From: Gymnogyps californianus
Lineage: Eukaryota > Chordata > Aves > Accipitriformes > Cathartidae
NCBI RefSeq assembly: GCF_018139145.2
Contig: NC_059478.1
Location: 26,381,001-26,445,000 of the forward strand
Reading direction: 5' to 3'
Length of the DNA: 64,000 nucleotides
This document shows positions 48,511 to 60,185 of the stretch, one piece after another. How positions within the stretch are numbered: position 1 is the stretch's first letter; each line of letters begins with the position of its first letter. Below the pieces are notes generated by a model that worked only from the letters and a program-made list of their open reading frames with translations, ran no database searches and was not told where the DNA came from. A program made the position numbers and the translations under genes.

Positions 48511-51500
48511 TTCAGCCTAAATAATGATCTAGGACAGCGCTGTCTCTTTAAAGGTGGCCTTTTTAAGTGCAGCCTAATCTTCTTCTATCCACTTGGACCT
48601 TGGATTTAAAAAATTTCACCAATCCGGATTTCCAAATCCTTGCAGATTCTGAGGGGGCTTGTTTATGGAAGTATCCTTTAGAAAACGGCTTAGACTTTAA
48701 GATGAGGAAACGCAGGGAGCTAATGTGAAGATTTAGGACTTTCTAGGAAGCTTGCAGTGCCTAAGCCCTGCTTGCTTGAGCAGTCTGAAGGTCCTTTTGC
48801 AGACTAAGAGGGATTAATACCCCTTTAACCAGTGGGGCTATGCACACATTCATAAATATACCATCTCTCTCTCTCTAATCGCTTCGCTCCCTAATCCACA
48901 ATGATTTCTTAGGAATTATCATTTTATCTCAGCTAAATAAGCACATTCCTTGTGCTTTCCTGTAGAAAAATAAAATCTTTCAGAAGCTTTGCTTTTCAAA
49001 AGTGGTGCCATGAAAATCAAGCTTTTATTTAAAACCTTGAGTAAATAAAGGAAACTCTTTATTTGCTTCCAAAGAGAAGGGCAACTGGTCACATCCGCCA
49101 AGCATCTGCCTGCCGTTCCACTGGCTCCCAGTCCGAATGATTCACCTGGAGTCAGGATCAGGCCTGTTTATTTGCCTGACACCTCCTGAAGTGACAACAT
49201 CTCTCTGAATGCACAAGAGTCAGGTGGAAAAGGTTTTTGCAAATTACTGCTAATACCAATGTGATGATCATTGAAAGAGACTGTTTTTGAGAATCCCATA
49301 TCGTTTTTCATGTTTTTTGATGGCTTTCTTTACCTCTTTTGCTTTTCAGGTTTTGTGGGGGTTTTATATGGTTTTATTTTTTGCATTTCACTTGCCCAAG
49401 CTCACCTACCTCGCACGGGACTATCAGTCTTGGTTTTAGGAAATGCTACCCTTTTTTTGCAACGAGCCGCACTCTGGGTTCTCATGCACCAACATCATGC
49501 AGGCTGTAAACACAGCTGGATTTATGGGGTTGATCTTGGGGCAGGGAGGAACTACAGGTAATAAGAAATCTGACTTCTAATGGCATTGTAAAAAGAAAAG
49601 AAAATAGTTCTTTTTATTACTAAGAATATTGCACAGAAGTGAGTATTTCTTTGGTAAATCATTCCCCACTTAGGCTTTGGTTTCTAAGATCACTTTCAAA
49701 TCCAGAAATGAGTTCAGGAATATTCCAGCTGACCTGAAACACTCAGCTCTGGGAAAGGCTTTGAGTTTAATATAAAAAAAGCCTCTGAATTTCCTCTATT
49801 TCTAATTCTTACTCATTTTAGTTAAACTCTTGCCTTCTGTCACAAAAAATACACATAACCTTGACAATCAGTACAGCTGTGCTACATGGGGAGCTCCAGC
49901 ACCTACAGGTTTTAATGTTCACAGGCCAAAAAAGTTGTAATAGAGTATTTATTCTAGTGGATTTTAATTTTTAAATAGCATTAATAGGGACAACATGAAT
50001 GATAGTTGCAGAAAATCAAAATTGTTTTGGAGCAGTTCTGTTTGTTTAACATAAGAATATTTAAAAACCAATTTGGGATGCGAATTAAAATGTATGTCTC
50101 TTCCCTTAGTAGATATAATAATGATAAATGAAGAATTAGAGCTATCTTCAAGCATTTCCGGAGTTCGAAGGTATTTGAATCTGTGGTTTCTTTTATGTCC
50201 CTCTCTACTGAGACCATTCAATTTAATAAGAAATGAAATAGTGTGACAAATCTGCTGCAGCCTTTTATTACTTACAGTCCCTATGGGCTTTATTTTTTCC
50301 TCTCCTAGCCCGTCTCCCTTGCCCCCTCCCCATGCACTCAGTGGTCAGAATAGAAATACAAGCCATAACATGGAAATATAGATGTCCTACAATGAAATGT
50401 TTGTCCCACCGGGTGTGTTTGCAGTGAACACCCCAGGCTGGTGGCCATGCTCCCCCTGGTGTGCTGAGGACTGACCCTGACAAAGGTCCTCCTACAGAAG
50501 ATGTGGATGAGTCCCATTCCCTCTCCTTGTGCCAGGAGAGCCTTCAGTATTTGCTGCACCTGCAGCTGGGCTCAATGTAGAGCCGGCTTTTGTCCACCTT
50601 TGCCTGCACACATGGACCTGGATTTGTAGCTCACGTGAGCCTAGGGATGGGACTGACCTGAACTGAAGCACTATATGAATGAGTTTGACAGCTACCAAAT
50701 GAAATTTGTTCTCGTAGCAAACCCATCCTTTGTGGAGAGGTGCCTTCAGTTGTTGTTGGAGGACGTTTTCCCAACCATAGCTCTGCCACCATGGCATCTG
50801 CCACCTTCTTTTGCTGTAGTTGGCAGGTCTTCAAAGCAATCAGACCAACAGAGGGCTGGTATTCCTGGCTCTAGTTTTTAACCTGTGTTTGCCTACTGAT
50901 CGTAGTGGGTCCCCTCATGGTATTAAAGGACCTGGAGCCTTTCTGCCATGAGGATGTTTCCAGTGTTGTTTCCTAAAGTCTTCTTGCAACAGCAAAAATA
51001 TCCATAGTGCTCCAAATGCTCTCAGTTAAACCTGAGACTGATCCGACTTAAGGGAGATTTGTACCTGGGCTGAGGCCCAGACTTCACATCTTTCCCTGCA
51101 ACGCTTCTGCCCTAATGCTCGCTGAAAGCCTGAAAGTGGCCGGGAGGATTAGCTAATGGGTAATTTAAATGGGTCATTTCATAAGAGATGTGTATGATAG
51201 GCAAGCTTGAAGCCTTGCTTAAACCCTGTAGCTTTGTCTTGTCTCTGTGTGTCTCTTTGTGCTCTTGCCATATGTCTCTTGGCTACTTTTTCTGTTCTCA
51301 TCTTCCACCCCATCAATTGCAGAGCTCCTTTTCTTTGTCTTCTCAGCCAGTCTCAGCTAAAGCCCATTTTTGTCAATGGGAGTCATAGATTAGACCTTCG
51401 AACTCCATCTGACAATGAATCTTCCACACATGGAAACAGAGAAAAAAGATTAGGTTAGGGAAAAGAGCTTTATATGTGCCTGCACATACATACACAGATT

Positions 51501-51817
51501 TATTCTTTCTTTTCTTATCTTTGTGTTTCTTTTTTAGACTGAAAGATCTAAAGGGTAGGAAACTTGTGATAGTGAGCCTAGAAAAGTATATATAAAGGAT
51601 GCTAATGCCAAGCATAGTTACCGCATACCCATAGCTTAACAATCCTCATTAGGGCTGGAAAAACAAACATATTATGCCTTAAACTGTAAGAATGTCTTTT
51701 AATGGAATTTGAGGAATTAAAACATGGAACCAAGGTTTATCAGCCTGTTGCTAGGAGAGCTGCGGTCTGTGTTTGCTCAGGGAATCATCATCAATAATCC
51801 CTTAATCTAATCGCAAA
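48511..51817. other. Non-coding sequence, no gene recognised
   Basis: 48,520-48,720 and 49,960-50,220 are AT-rich and repeat-free. Frames of up to 101 codons (50,492-50,797, minus) have no domain. A second acceptor-like pyrimidine tract ends at 51,537. 51,359-51,384 resembles a common amniote interspersed motif (AAAGCCCATT..TCAATGGGAGTC). Confidence 0.5.
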
Positions 51818-52139
51818 ATATAGAAAGCTGCTGCACCAGACTGACCCTATTGGATGCAAGCAGTAAGCAACAGAAGAGAGCGACGGGGTTACCCAATAGC
51901 AGCTGTTGAGTTATGACTGTATCCAGGAGAAGACCATGTGCGCAGACACCTTGGAAGCGTATCAGGAGGCTTTTTGTCAACGAATGGACCAAATGGACCT
52001 CAACAGAACAACCACATCGTGGTATTCCCCCGGGAACAAAGGGACCTAAGTCCACAAGAATGGCCATACAGGGCCAGGCCAAACATCTGCTGGAAACAAT
52101 ATTGATCCTATTTCTGAAAGTGCCCAAAAGGGACAGTAC
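51818..52139 (-). mobile_element. Possible 3' extension of old CR1 (uncertain)
   Basis: This stretch would be the 3' part of the minus-strand CR1 that follows. Only vague agreement is visible (GCTGCACCAGACTGACCCTA). The 106-codon minus and 97-codon plus frames here are not recognisable proteins. Confidence 0.25.
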
Positions 52140-52565
52140 AGGGAAGAACAGGGGCCACTTTCCCAGAATACTCTCTAGCCTCTGGCACTTTGCTGTTCAG
52201 TCCTAGAGAGCCAGCAGTGGTATCTTGGAACGGAACATCTCTTGGTGGGTTTTCTTCCATGAATTTGTTCAGTTGCCTTTTGAAGTAACATAAACTCTTA
52301 ACATCCAAAATATCACTTATCAAGGAGTTTCATAATGTATTTACAAGCTCTGTTTGTGTTTGGTTTGGATCACCATTTGTTAGTGTCATTAGGTTATGTC
52401 TATTTCTTGTACTGGAAGAGACAGTGAACAAACATCCCTTATTTGCTGTCTCTGAGCTTCTTGCCACTTTGTAGAGATACAAGTGCAATTTCAGATGCCT
52501 TCCCAGGAGTTTATGAGCACAAGGAATACCAGGAATCTCCCTGAATTTTACATAATTTTGCTTCC
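52140..52565 (-). mobile_element. Ancient CR1 (amniote-type) relic, minus strand
   Basis: CCAGAATACTCTC (52,163-52,175), AGCCTCTGGCACTTTGC, GAGCCAGCAGTGGTATCTTG, TCTTCCATGAATTTGTTCAG, CAAGGAGTTTCATAATG, TTAGTGTCATTAGGTTATG and TTCTTGTACTGG (52,404-52,415) follow the reverse 3' region of old CR1 ('ccagaatactctcccagcctctggcaatttg ... ccatgaatttgtctag ... aaggagttccacag ... gttcttgta'). Non-coding. Confidence 0.8.
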
Positions 52566-54819
52566 ATCTCTTAAAATAGTGAGCTTGCAATCCAGACACC
52601 TAAATAAGAAATGATGTAAAAAATGGCACAATCATTTGAATTCACACCTGAAATAGTGTAAGCCTTGATGCATTTAGTGTGTGGGTAAGGTGCAGCAGTG
52701 TTTGCGTGCATGTGAGAGATGGGGTAGCAGAGTGCAGGAGTAAATCGCCACTCAACCCATTGAATAGTTGGCAGTCTTTTTTGGGCAGCCACAACAGAGC
52801 CAAAAAGAAACTCCAAAACTTTCTGCACCCGTCTACAAATGTTTCTGATAACCCCTTTTTGCTGCTGAAGTCCTCTGAAGAACAGTTCTGGCAGCAAAGC
52901 TGGAGACTACGGTTTCTTTTCACATGTTGACAATCCAGAAGGATGAAGGTTATATTTCGAGGTGAGCACACTGGCCCTGGGTCAAATCTCTCATAAATCA
53001 CTGTCTAACTCCTGTATCTCCCATCCAGTGCCTAGGATGAGCATTGTGATTTACTGCTTAATTCCAAACTCAATCCAAAGTCAATTGAAGTCAGGAGGTT
53101 GATACCAAGAAGTTCAGCCCCTACGGCTATTTGAGCAGGACTTATTGAAGGAGGGACTTATAAACATGAACCTTCTGTCTCCTGCTGTTCACTATTTTTT
53201 ATTTTGATCAATGTCTCCATGTTCCCACCTCCCATCCCACCTTCTGGAGTTCTGATCTCTACCGTGACTCCAAAGTCTGCAAAGCAGTCAATGTCAAAGT
53301 TTTTCTTGTCCCATGAGAGAGGGGATGGTCCAGCAGGAAATGCCCACAGGAGCAGGGGAAGCAGACAGTAGGGGCTATTCTCCTTTTGCTGAAGCTGACT
53401 TGAGCTGAATCTGGCATGGGGAAAATCCAAGTTTTTCAACCTGTGTATTGTACCCTGGACATCTACATTTCCTACTCAAATGGGGGAACTCATTATAACT
53501 GTTGTCTTTAATATCCATCCTTCTCCCCACTGAGAGGTGACCAAGATAAGGCCCACCCGATCTCAGCCTACTACACCCTTCCCAGTTGCTGGATAATTCA
53601 AGGTCCATCCATCCATCTTGTCCCTGAGACCAAACCCTCCAAGCCTCTGGGCTATGAACAAGACCTCAGCACTTCAGGGCCCTAGACAGCACTAGGAGGC
53701 CATCCTGAGTGGGAGAGCCATAGCGACAAAGACCTGAGGGCCTCTGATGACGTCCTTGGGTAAAGCCAAACTGGTTCTCAAAGAACAGCCAGGGTAAGTA
53801 TGCAGAGAGGTGGTACTACCATGAAGGGTTTGCTGTTCTTCTGAATGCCTTCAGCAAGATCCTCAGCTTTCAGGGGGACCACACATTTTGGTCCTACCAA
53901 AGGGTAACCAGCAGCCTTGCTTCTTCCCGGGTAGAGACCTGGATGGGGCTTTAGGAATCTGCCTGGACCTAATAGTCCTGCAAACCCCTGTTACACCATG
54001 AACTGTGAAGCTTGCTTAGAAGGTGAGACGGCTGCAATGCCACTCACCTGTGTGCGGTCTAGGATATTTAATAAGGTCCCAACCTCTCTCTCCTGCAAGA
54101 ACTGCCAAGGTCTTTATGCTCTACCAGGCTACCTGTTTTCCAGAAACTTGCAGAAACTTCCCAGCTGTCTAGGAAAAGCACCTCTTGGAAACCTCTGTTC
54201 AATGTGGTTGACATTGCCAATGGATTCAGAAGAGATTTTGGGGAGGAAAAAGGGGGAAGGAGCTGAGAAGAAGACAGATGAGTACTCACACAGAGATTGG
54301 CTGATTGTATCAATCTCTTTTTCAGGAAATTGTGGGAAGGCGTGACTACAGCAACACATGAGCTTCCACGGCCATTCCTCAAAGCCCGTTGCAGCAGGCA
54401 GCACAGACCCACCTGCTTGAGGGCAGGAGGGAACGATGACATGAAGGTGGATAATCTTGAGGTTCATCGAGCTTCGTTACTCTCCTCGGTTAACACTCTA
54501 CCAACAGGGCTTGCCTGCAGGAAGATGAGGCTCCACCCACTCCTGGCCACTGCCTGCCCACTAGTGGAGCAGCAGCCAATCCAGAGCCAGCTCTTCTCCT
54601 GCCCAATAGCGACCTCCCATGCAAATTGCTGGGGGCGGGACCCACATCCCATGAGCCCCCTGGCATGCCCAGGCTGGCCCATGGCTGTGGTCCCACGCAG
54701 CTCGGCCAGGAGATGAGGTGAGCCAGGGCAGGGATGAGCCCTGGTGGCCTCCGTTCTGACCATATGGTTCCAGCACTCCCGAATCTTGTCTAACAGTGAT
54801 TTTCCTTAAATGCAATCCT
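52566..54819. other. Non-coding sequence, no gene recognised
   Basis: Frames of 81-139 codons (52,571-53,001 minus; 53,998-54,815 both strands) have no domain and overlap across strands. 53,075-53,095 (CCAAAGTCAATTGAAGTCAG) recalls a widespread amniote interspersed motif. 54,520-54,760 is GC-rich. Confidence 0.5.
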
Positions 54820-55110
54820 TTAAGGTGTTAAATCTAGCTTTAACTTATTTGGTTGATCCAACTTAGATCAGATTATGTTTGTATTTATTGGGATTTATGG
54901 ATGTATGATTGCCTCTGAGCCCATATGGACAGCTAATTTGTCAATTAGAGCAATGCTGATCATTGCGGAGGCATGGCATAGGCTGTTAAGCACCATTATC
55001 GGTTTCAACCAGGTCTGACCTTGAGACACACATTTATTTTGCCTGACAACCTTTTATTCTCACTGCCGGATTACAGATATGTAAATTGGGCTAAAACCTT
55101 GAATATTCAT
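54820..55110. promoter_or_regulatory. Candidate conserved non-coding element
   Basis: It contains the symmetric site CTAATTTGTCAATTAG (54,933-54,948; 6-bp arms, 4-bp spacer), TTATTGGGATTTATGG, TTGATCCAACTTAGATCAG and CTTGAATATTCATC. It is AT-rich, with no simple repeat. Good enhancer-like texture, unaligned. Confidence 0.3.
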
Positions 55111-56619
55111 CTTAGGTACGTCAAAAAAATCAGAACTTGTTGGAGATGAAGAATATAACAGGGAGAGCTGTTGAGCTGCATGCAGAGAGTGGGACCTGCT
55201 TAGATCTTGCTTTGTATTGTGCTCGTGGCAGTGGTAGGGTTTGGGGCCAGGATGTCAGGGTAGTGCCCTGGGAGTCTAATTAAAACCAATGGCCATTCTC
55301 CAAGCAGAGAGAGGTCAACTCTGATTGCTAATTAAAGTCCATTATTCCTATTTTGTAGTAGCTGTAGCAAGGGCAATTTTCCTCTAAATCAGAGGTAAAG
55401 GGTGTTAGCTGGTGATTTTGGTATCTGGCAGAAACAGTCAGTTCCTCCATGCTGGCACCATCCCAGCAACCAGTAGGAAGGCTGGGACAGCCCTGTCATT
55501 TGGCCAGGCCTGAATGGGTGGGATGAGATGGTGGCTGGCCTTGGAGGTGTGTTAGAAGGCTGGGTGAGAGGCAAAGAAGCTCCTGGTGTGAGGTCAGCCC
55601 TGCTCTTCTCCTGTCCCATCAGGCTGTTCAGATATACCGTGGTGAGCTGAACTGCGTGTACATGTGAATGTCAGATGTGTTTGGGCCAGCTGATCTATAT
55701 AGGTTAATTGGATGCTTGGGGATTCGTCTCAACTATTTAGAAATGAGGTATCTAGGCATCTCCTGCGACCAAGGGATAGGGTATCTGGTAGTGACGGTGT
55801 CTGATAGAGGAGGAATGAATCATCATCTGCAGGTGCTGATCTCCTCACTGAATTGAGAAGGAATTTTGACTACCGGCTTAAACGAAATGCCTAAATTTTA
55901 AACAGCTACCACCAAGTGAGATGAATGCTACTGTGAGTATGGGATGCAAATGTGGGCCTGGAGAGGGGAGCAAAGTGCTGCTTAACCAGCTTCCTCGCCT
56001 TCTTCTCAGGCTCCCATGACCACATTAGTCAGATACTTCATAAATCATGTGTCTGAAAGAGCAATTGTTCCACACACATCTCAGTGATTCTGCGCTTGTC
56101 ACCTTGACCCTGGTGTTTTACAGAGAACAAAAATTATACCCACACCTGTTAAAGGACAAGACTAGGCATTAAGGAAGAGGATTGTTTTAGTAATATGCCC
56201 CCAGCCTTATTGGTTGTAAGGGGTTCATCGTGTAGATGATTTAGAGGACTAAATTTGTCAATCTGCCATCAATACTGAATTATTTCTATTGCAATCATCA
56301 AGTCTAGAATCTAAATCAAGAGAGATTTTATTTGTTGGGTTTTTTTCTCTAAGAAAGTATGGATTTGGAGGGACCTGAGGAGTAGGAAGTCATATCAGTT
56401 TTGCCAAACATTTAATAAATTGAAAAAAGGGGAAGAGAGGAACATTTTACTTCAGTCATTCACAACTGGCCATTGTTCCCAGTGAAGCTCTTTTGTTTCT
56501 CTCTACCAGAGAAAGGGAAATGCCATCAATACTGATTTGCCTGGAGAGACCCATTGGCCAGAGTCCCACAGCATGAACACCTTGGGGGGAAAAATATCCC
56601 ACAGTGGCAAAATTTGACT
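55111..56619. other. Non-coding sequence, no gene recognised
   Basis: 55,240-55,400 is AT-rich (TCTAATTAAAACC, GCTAATTAAAG) and might be part of the preceding element. 55,389-55,619 has a 76-codon minus frame without a domain. A weak MIR-like phrase at 56,098-56,160 was not called. Confidence 0.5.
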
Positions 56620-56960
56620 CTAAAAATAATAAGCATGAAAATTATTAACTCTTCCGAGTGAATAGTGTGGTTGCTTGTTTACCAAATGGGACGTGTAAAC
56701 CCATTACATAAAATGTCTTTCATCGCCCATATGCTTTCTAACCTAATCAGCTTTGAATCCTGCTAAATCCCAGATTGAGATAACAAATGAATAGCTCAGC
56801 TCACTGGAAGAAAGGCAGCCTCTTTCCGTTGGGTATTAAAAAGAGGCAAAAGTCAAATATTCCCCTGTGGATCACCCAAAAAAGAGATCATGCCGATAAC
56901 ACCTATGCTTTTCCGTGCTAAGTATTACTGAAAGTGAAATTCATGGCAAACACAGCTAAA
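56620..56960. promoter_or_regulatory. Candidate conserved non-coding element
   Basis: It holds RUNX-type TGTGGTT (56,666-56,672), forkhead-type TGTTTAC (56,676-56,682) and an opposed GTAAAC (56,695-56,700), then AGATTGAGATAACAAATGAATAG spaced downstream. Repeat-free. Inferred from motif content. Confidence 0.3.
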
Positions 56961-57949
56961 GGGCAAAGCTTCGGATTAAAACTCACATGATGGCTTTGTA
57001 CAGGATGGAACGTCATATCCTAAAAGATTTTACCTCCCCAATCATATTGTGATGATATTTACAAGTCAGGGATGGAGATGCTGTTGGCTAGCATGCCAAA
57101 CCAACACAAACAACAGGCCTTTTGGCTCCGACCAGCTTTCTCCTGGGCTGCGTTTGAGGTGGCCATTCTGCTGGATGGCACCAGGTACAAGCCACTGCCC
57201 CTTGCCATGAGATGTGGATCCATGAGGAGGACCATGGTGATTTGGAAAGGAGATGGGGTGGCTCACAGCATGCCTGGTATGCAGGCAGTGTCAGATGGGC
57301 TGTTCTAGGAGACCGTTCTTGGGGCAGCCGCAAGCCAGCAGTGGGTTCAGTGGAAGTGGGATTGTTTGGACAGGCATTTTTATAACTTTCACTTTTTGTT
57401 GTGTTTCTGCGATATTTCCACTGAAGTTAAGCCAAACCTGACCTCCAAATATAGTTGTTACAAATAGTATTTGCCCCTCCTGTAGACAGGCATAATGTTT
57501 GGTGAACAAGACTGGGTTTTGGGCTATCTGACAGTGCAAGAAACCCTTCCTGGCATCGTTACATGGGCTACTGATGAAGCGGGTGCAGAAGACAAGATAA
57601 ACTGGGCTATTCCTCCAAAGAGCAGGCAAGAGAGGTGCTGGGACCTCAGCATTCACTGGCTGGGTTAACGCCTGCGGGAAATAACACTATCCCTGAACCA
57701 GACCTGTGCAAAAGGGTCCAGTTCAGTCCAATAGAAGGATGTCAGGGATTATCTCCTTTCTAGCCCACGCTTTGTCCCCCTTACAAACAAATATTTGTCA
57801 GGAGCTGAGTACATTTGATTTGAAATTTCTGTAAGTGTCAAATAACTTTTTATCACAACTATTTCCCCCCCCCAAATGGCTCTTTTGGATCCCCCCCCTT
57901 CTTTTTCTTTTTTTCTTTTCAAACCCCAAATACTTCCCCCTTTTTTTGA
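56961..57949. other. Non-coding sequence, no gene recognised
   Basis: Overlapping frames of 62-121 codons (57,066-57,656) on both strands have no domain. C9 (57,865-57,873) and C8 (57,891-57,898) are followed by a pyrimidine-rich stretch to about 57,948. Confidence 0.5.
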
Positions 57950-58280
57950 TTTTTATTCTTACAGTAAAAACCTTTGCTTCTTTGTCAGCTGTCAATTGCT
58001 TAAAAAATGCAAGTGTAAGCACAAAATTTTCAGTAACTGCAAAAATTGTTGATCAGTCAATAGTTTTCACAGAGGATGGATCCATGCTTTTCCATAAGGC
58101 TGTCATATTTATACTGACAAGGGTTCTGTAAGGTCTTTCCATGAACATTTGTATCTATCTCTGCCTACAATCAACAGACTGCTTGCCAGAAATTAAAGAA
58201 AATGACCAGTCTAGCTAAGCTGCCATCTCACGTTTGTTGTGCTGTTGTCCAATATTTATCAAACTATATAAAGCTTCAGT
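57950..58280. promoter_or_regulatory. Candidate conserved non-coding element
   Basis: It contains TGTCAGCTGTCAATTGC (from 57,983), a doubled TGTCA with a CAGCTG E-box between, then TTGATCAGTCAATAG and CCAATATTTATC. AT-rich. Motif doubling suits MEIS/PBX-type binding, as inference only. Confidence 0.3.
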
Positions 58281-58689
58281 ATTTTTTTAGGAGCTGAGCA
58301 CAGGATATCTCCTTGGGCACTGGGCTATTAAGTGCCAAGCCCTGTCTTGGCTTAGTTCCTCCAGATCACCTGAGCAAGAGCACCTCAGCTGTGCTAAATT
58401 TGGGCTTCTCCATCCCAGCAAGATGGGCTAAACCCGTCCCTGGTCCCACACTGTATTTGCACAGGGCGGATGAGGAGCATGCATGGAGATGGGACTGGGA
58501 TCCAACTCCCAGGTTTGCTGACAGTGTTGACGTACCCTCAGTGTTTTCTGGTCATTGGAAAACCATTGGTGTTCCTGTTGCTTTAACTTTGGAGCTCCAT
58601 AGTTTGGGATTTTAGGGAAAGCCTCTGGACAGATCAGCTCTTGAATGCCAAGGAGGATAGCATCACCCATACTTATCATTCTGCTATTG
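58281..58689. other. Non-coding sequence, possible SINE trace
   Basis: GGAGATGGGACTGGGATCCA at about 58,479-58,504 recalls the tRNA-SINE tail but is too short to call. The 100-codon plus frame (58,313-58,615) has no domain. Confidence 0.4.
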
Positions 58690-58950
58690 CATAAAAGTGT
58701 TCCTGGCTGAGGGCTAGATTAAGCTCATCTACTTGAGTTAACAAAGAGAAGGTTAAGTGGTGACTTGATTTTCATCTATAAATACCTTCCCAGGAAGCAG
58801 AGTTCTGGTAGCAGACAGCTTTTTAATCTAGCAGACAAAAGCTGAACAAAGCCCGATGGTTAGAAGATGAAGCAAATAAATTTAGAGCAGAAATGAGGGA
58901 CAGACTTTTAGGAGGGAGGAGGATTAATCATTAATGAACCTTTCCAAAGG
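58690..58950 (+). mobile_element. Ancient CR1 relic, plus strand
   Basis: TAAGTGGTGACTTGATTTTC, ATCTATAAATACCTTCCCAG, AATCTAGCAGACAAAAGCTG, AACAAAGCCCGATGGTTAGA, AGATGAAGCAAATAAATTTA, GAGCAGAAATGAGGGACAG and GAGGATTAATCATTAATGAAC match, in order, an old amniote CR1 ('gtggtgatttgatc ... aatctagcagacaaaggtataacaagatccaatggctggaagttgaagct...aaattcagactggaaataaggtgc'). Strongest of the ancient CR1 matches by number of ordered phrases. Confidence 0.8.
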
Positions 58951-59799
58951 AGGCTGGGTTCTCGGCCTTTCCTTTCTTGATGGCACAGCCTTTCTGTTTG
59001 GCAGGCCCATACCATGAGGATCCTGGAAAAACAGGTTGGAACAGGACTTTGTGGAAGAATGAAACCATTTTTGAGCTGCTCTTAGGGCGTCCTTCCACAT
59101 CATATCTCTGTTTGTGCAAGCTCATCTTTCCACTTGTGCCTCCTGCCCTGCAGATCACCCCATTGCACACAACTGGGCTCAGAGAGGCTGGACATGAAAA
59201 CCAAGCTGCCAGATTCAGATTGCTGTTATTCCTAAACTTTGCATCAGAAATACACCTTTGATTTTAGGTTTTCAAATAATGTTACCTAGTGGAACTGATT
59301 AAAAAAATTAATAAGAAAAAGGGTAGATTTTCAATCAGCAATGAAAATAGCCTGTAAAAAAAATCAAAATTTAAGGGAAAAAAGAAGAAATCAGAAAACG
59401 TTTGTAGTTTGAACCAATACTGAAGATTAGAAATTTTTACTTTCTTTCATTTATTTTTTATTTTAACATTCTAGGGAAGCTTCAAATTTGGATGAAAAAG
59501 AGGGGGGTGAACAGCAATTTTTGACATTTAACTTTTGGGCACTTTTCAATAATATGCAATAAATTGGAGAATAAAACGCAGATGAAAGAAAGCCAGGGCA
59601 CCAAACTCTGTAACTAGTTTTAGACTTCAGAATAAAATCAAACTCAGAGTATTTAGTAGCTTTTGTTAAGGCATTTTTTATTGGTGATGCTGTGAACCTT
59701 ACTCCATTTGGCTAATGAATTTTTAGTTTAGGGAAGGTCTGTTTTTTGCTTTCCTAAAATCATCTCATAACCAAGGTGAGGAGATGAAGTCAATAAATT
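58951..59799. other. Non-coding sequence
   Basis: 58,951-59,260 may be further decayed CR1 but is not recognisable. 59,270-59,600 is A-rich with runs of A and T. No gene. Confidence 0.45.
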
Positions 59800-60185
59800 T
59801 AAAAACAAGAAAAGATTTAGTTAGGACACCTAATTAGGGTTTCTAATCAGGAGTCATCAAGACCTATAATTAGCAGGGTTGTTCAGACTCATTGCTTTCT
59901 CTTTAATGGCCATAGGACATCCAAATGGTTTTAAATTATGTACCATGGGCTCCTAATCAGTTTATTGAACATCATAAATTGTTAAAAGGAGTTAATAGCT
60001 TGTGTTTCTTGATAGAAAGTGCTAATACTCGAGGCAGAGAACTCATCAAATGAACCTTGTTAGGGAAGGGAGGAGGGAGATTGCGTCTCAGTGTCTCATT
60101 TTGTTTTAGTAATTAGCTTTTACTGGATTATCCGATCCAAATCTTTATTCAGTTTACTCTGTCAAATCTAGTTTGCATTTTAAAT
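59800..60185. promoter_or_regulatory. Candidate conserved non-coding element
   Basis: It holds CTAATTAG (59,830-59,837), TTCTAATCAGG, TATAATTAGCAGG, CTCCTAATCAG and TAATTAGCTTTTA within 300 bp, a dense homeodomain-like cluster without simple repeats. It adjoins the CpG-enriched region at 60.2 kb. Confidence 0.32.

Noticed and set aside
56098..56160. MIR-like fragment
   Set aside because: CACCTTGACC and TTTTACAG are too little and too far apart to support the family.
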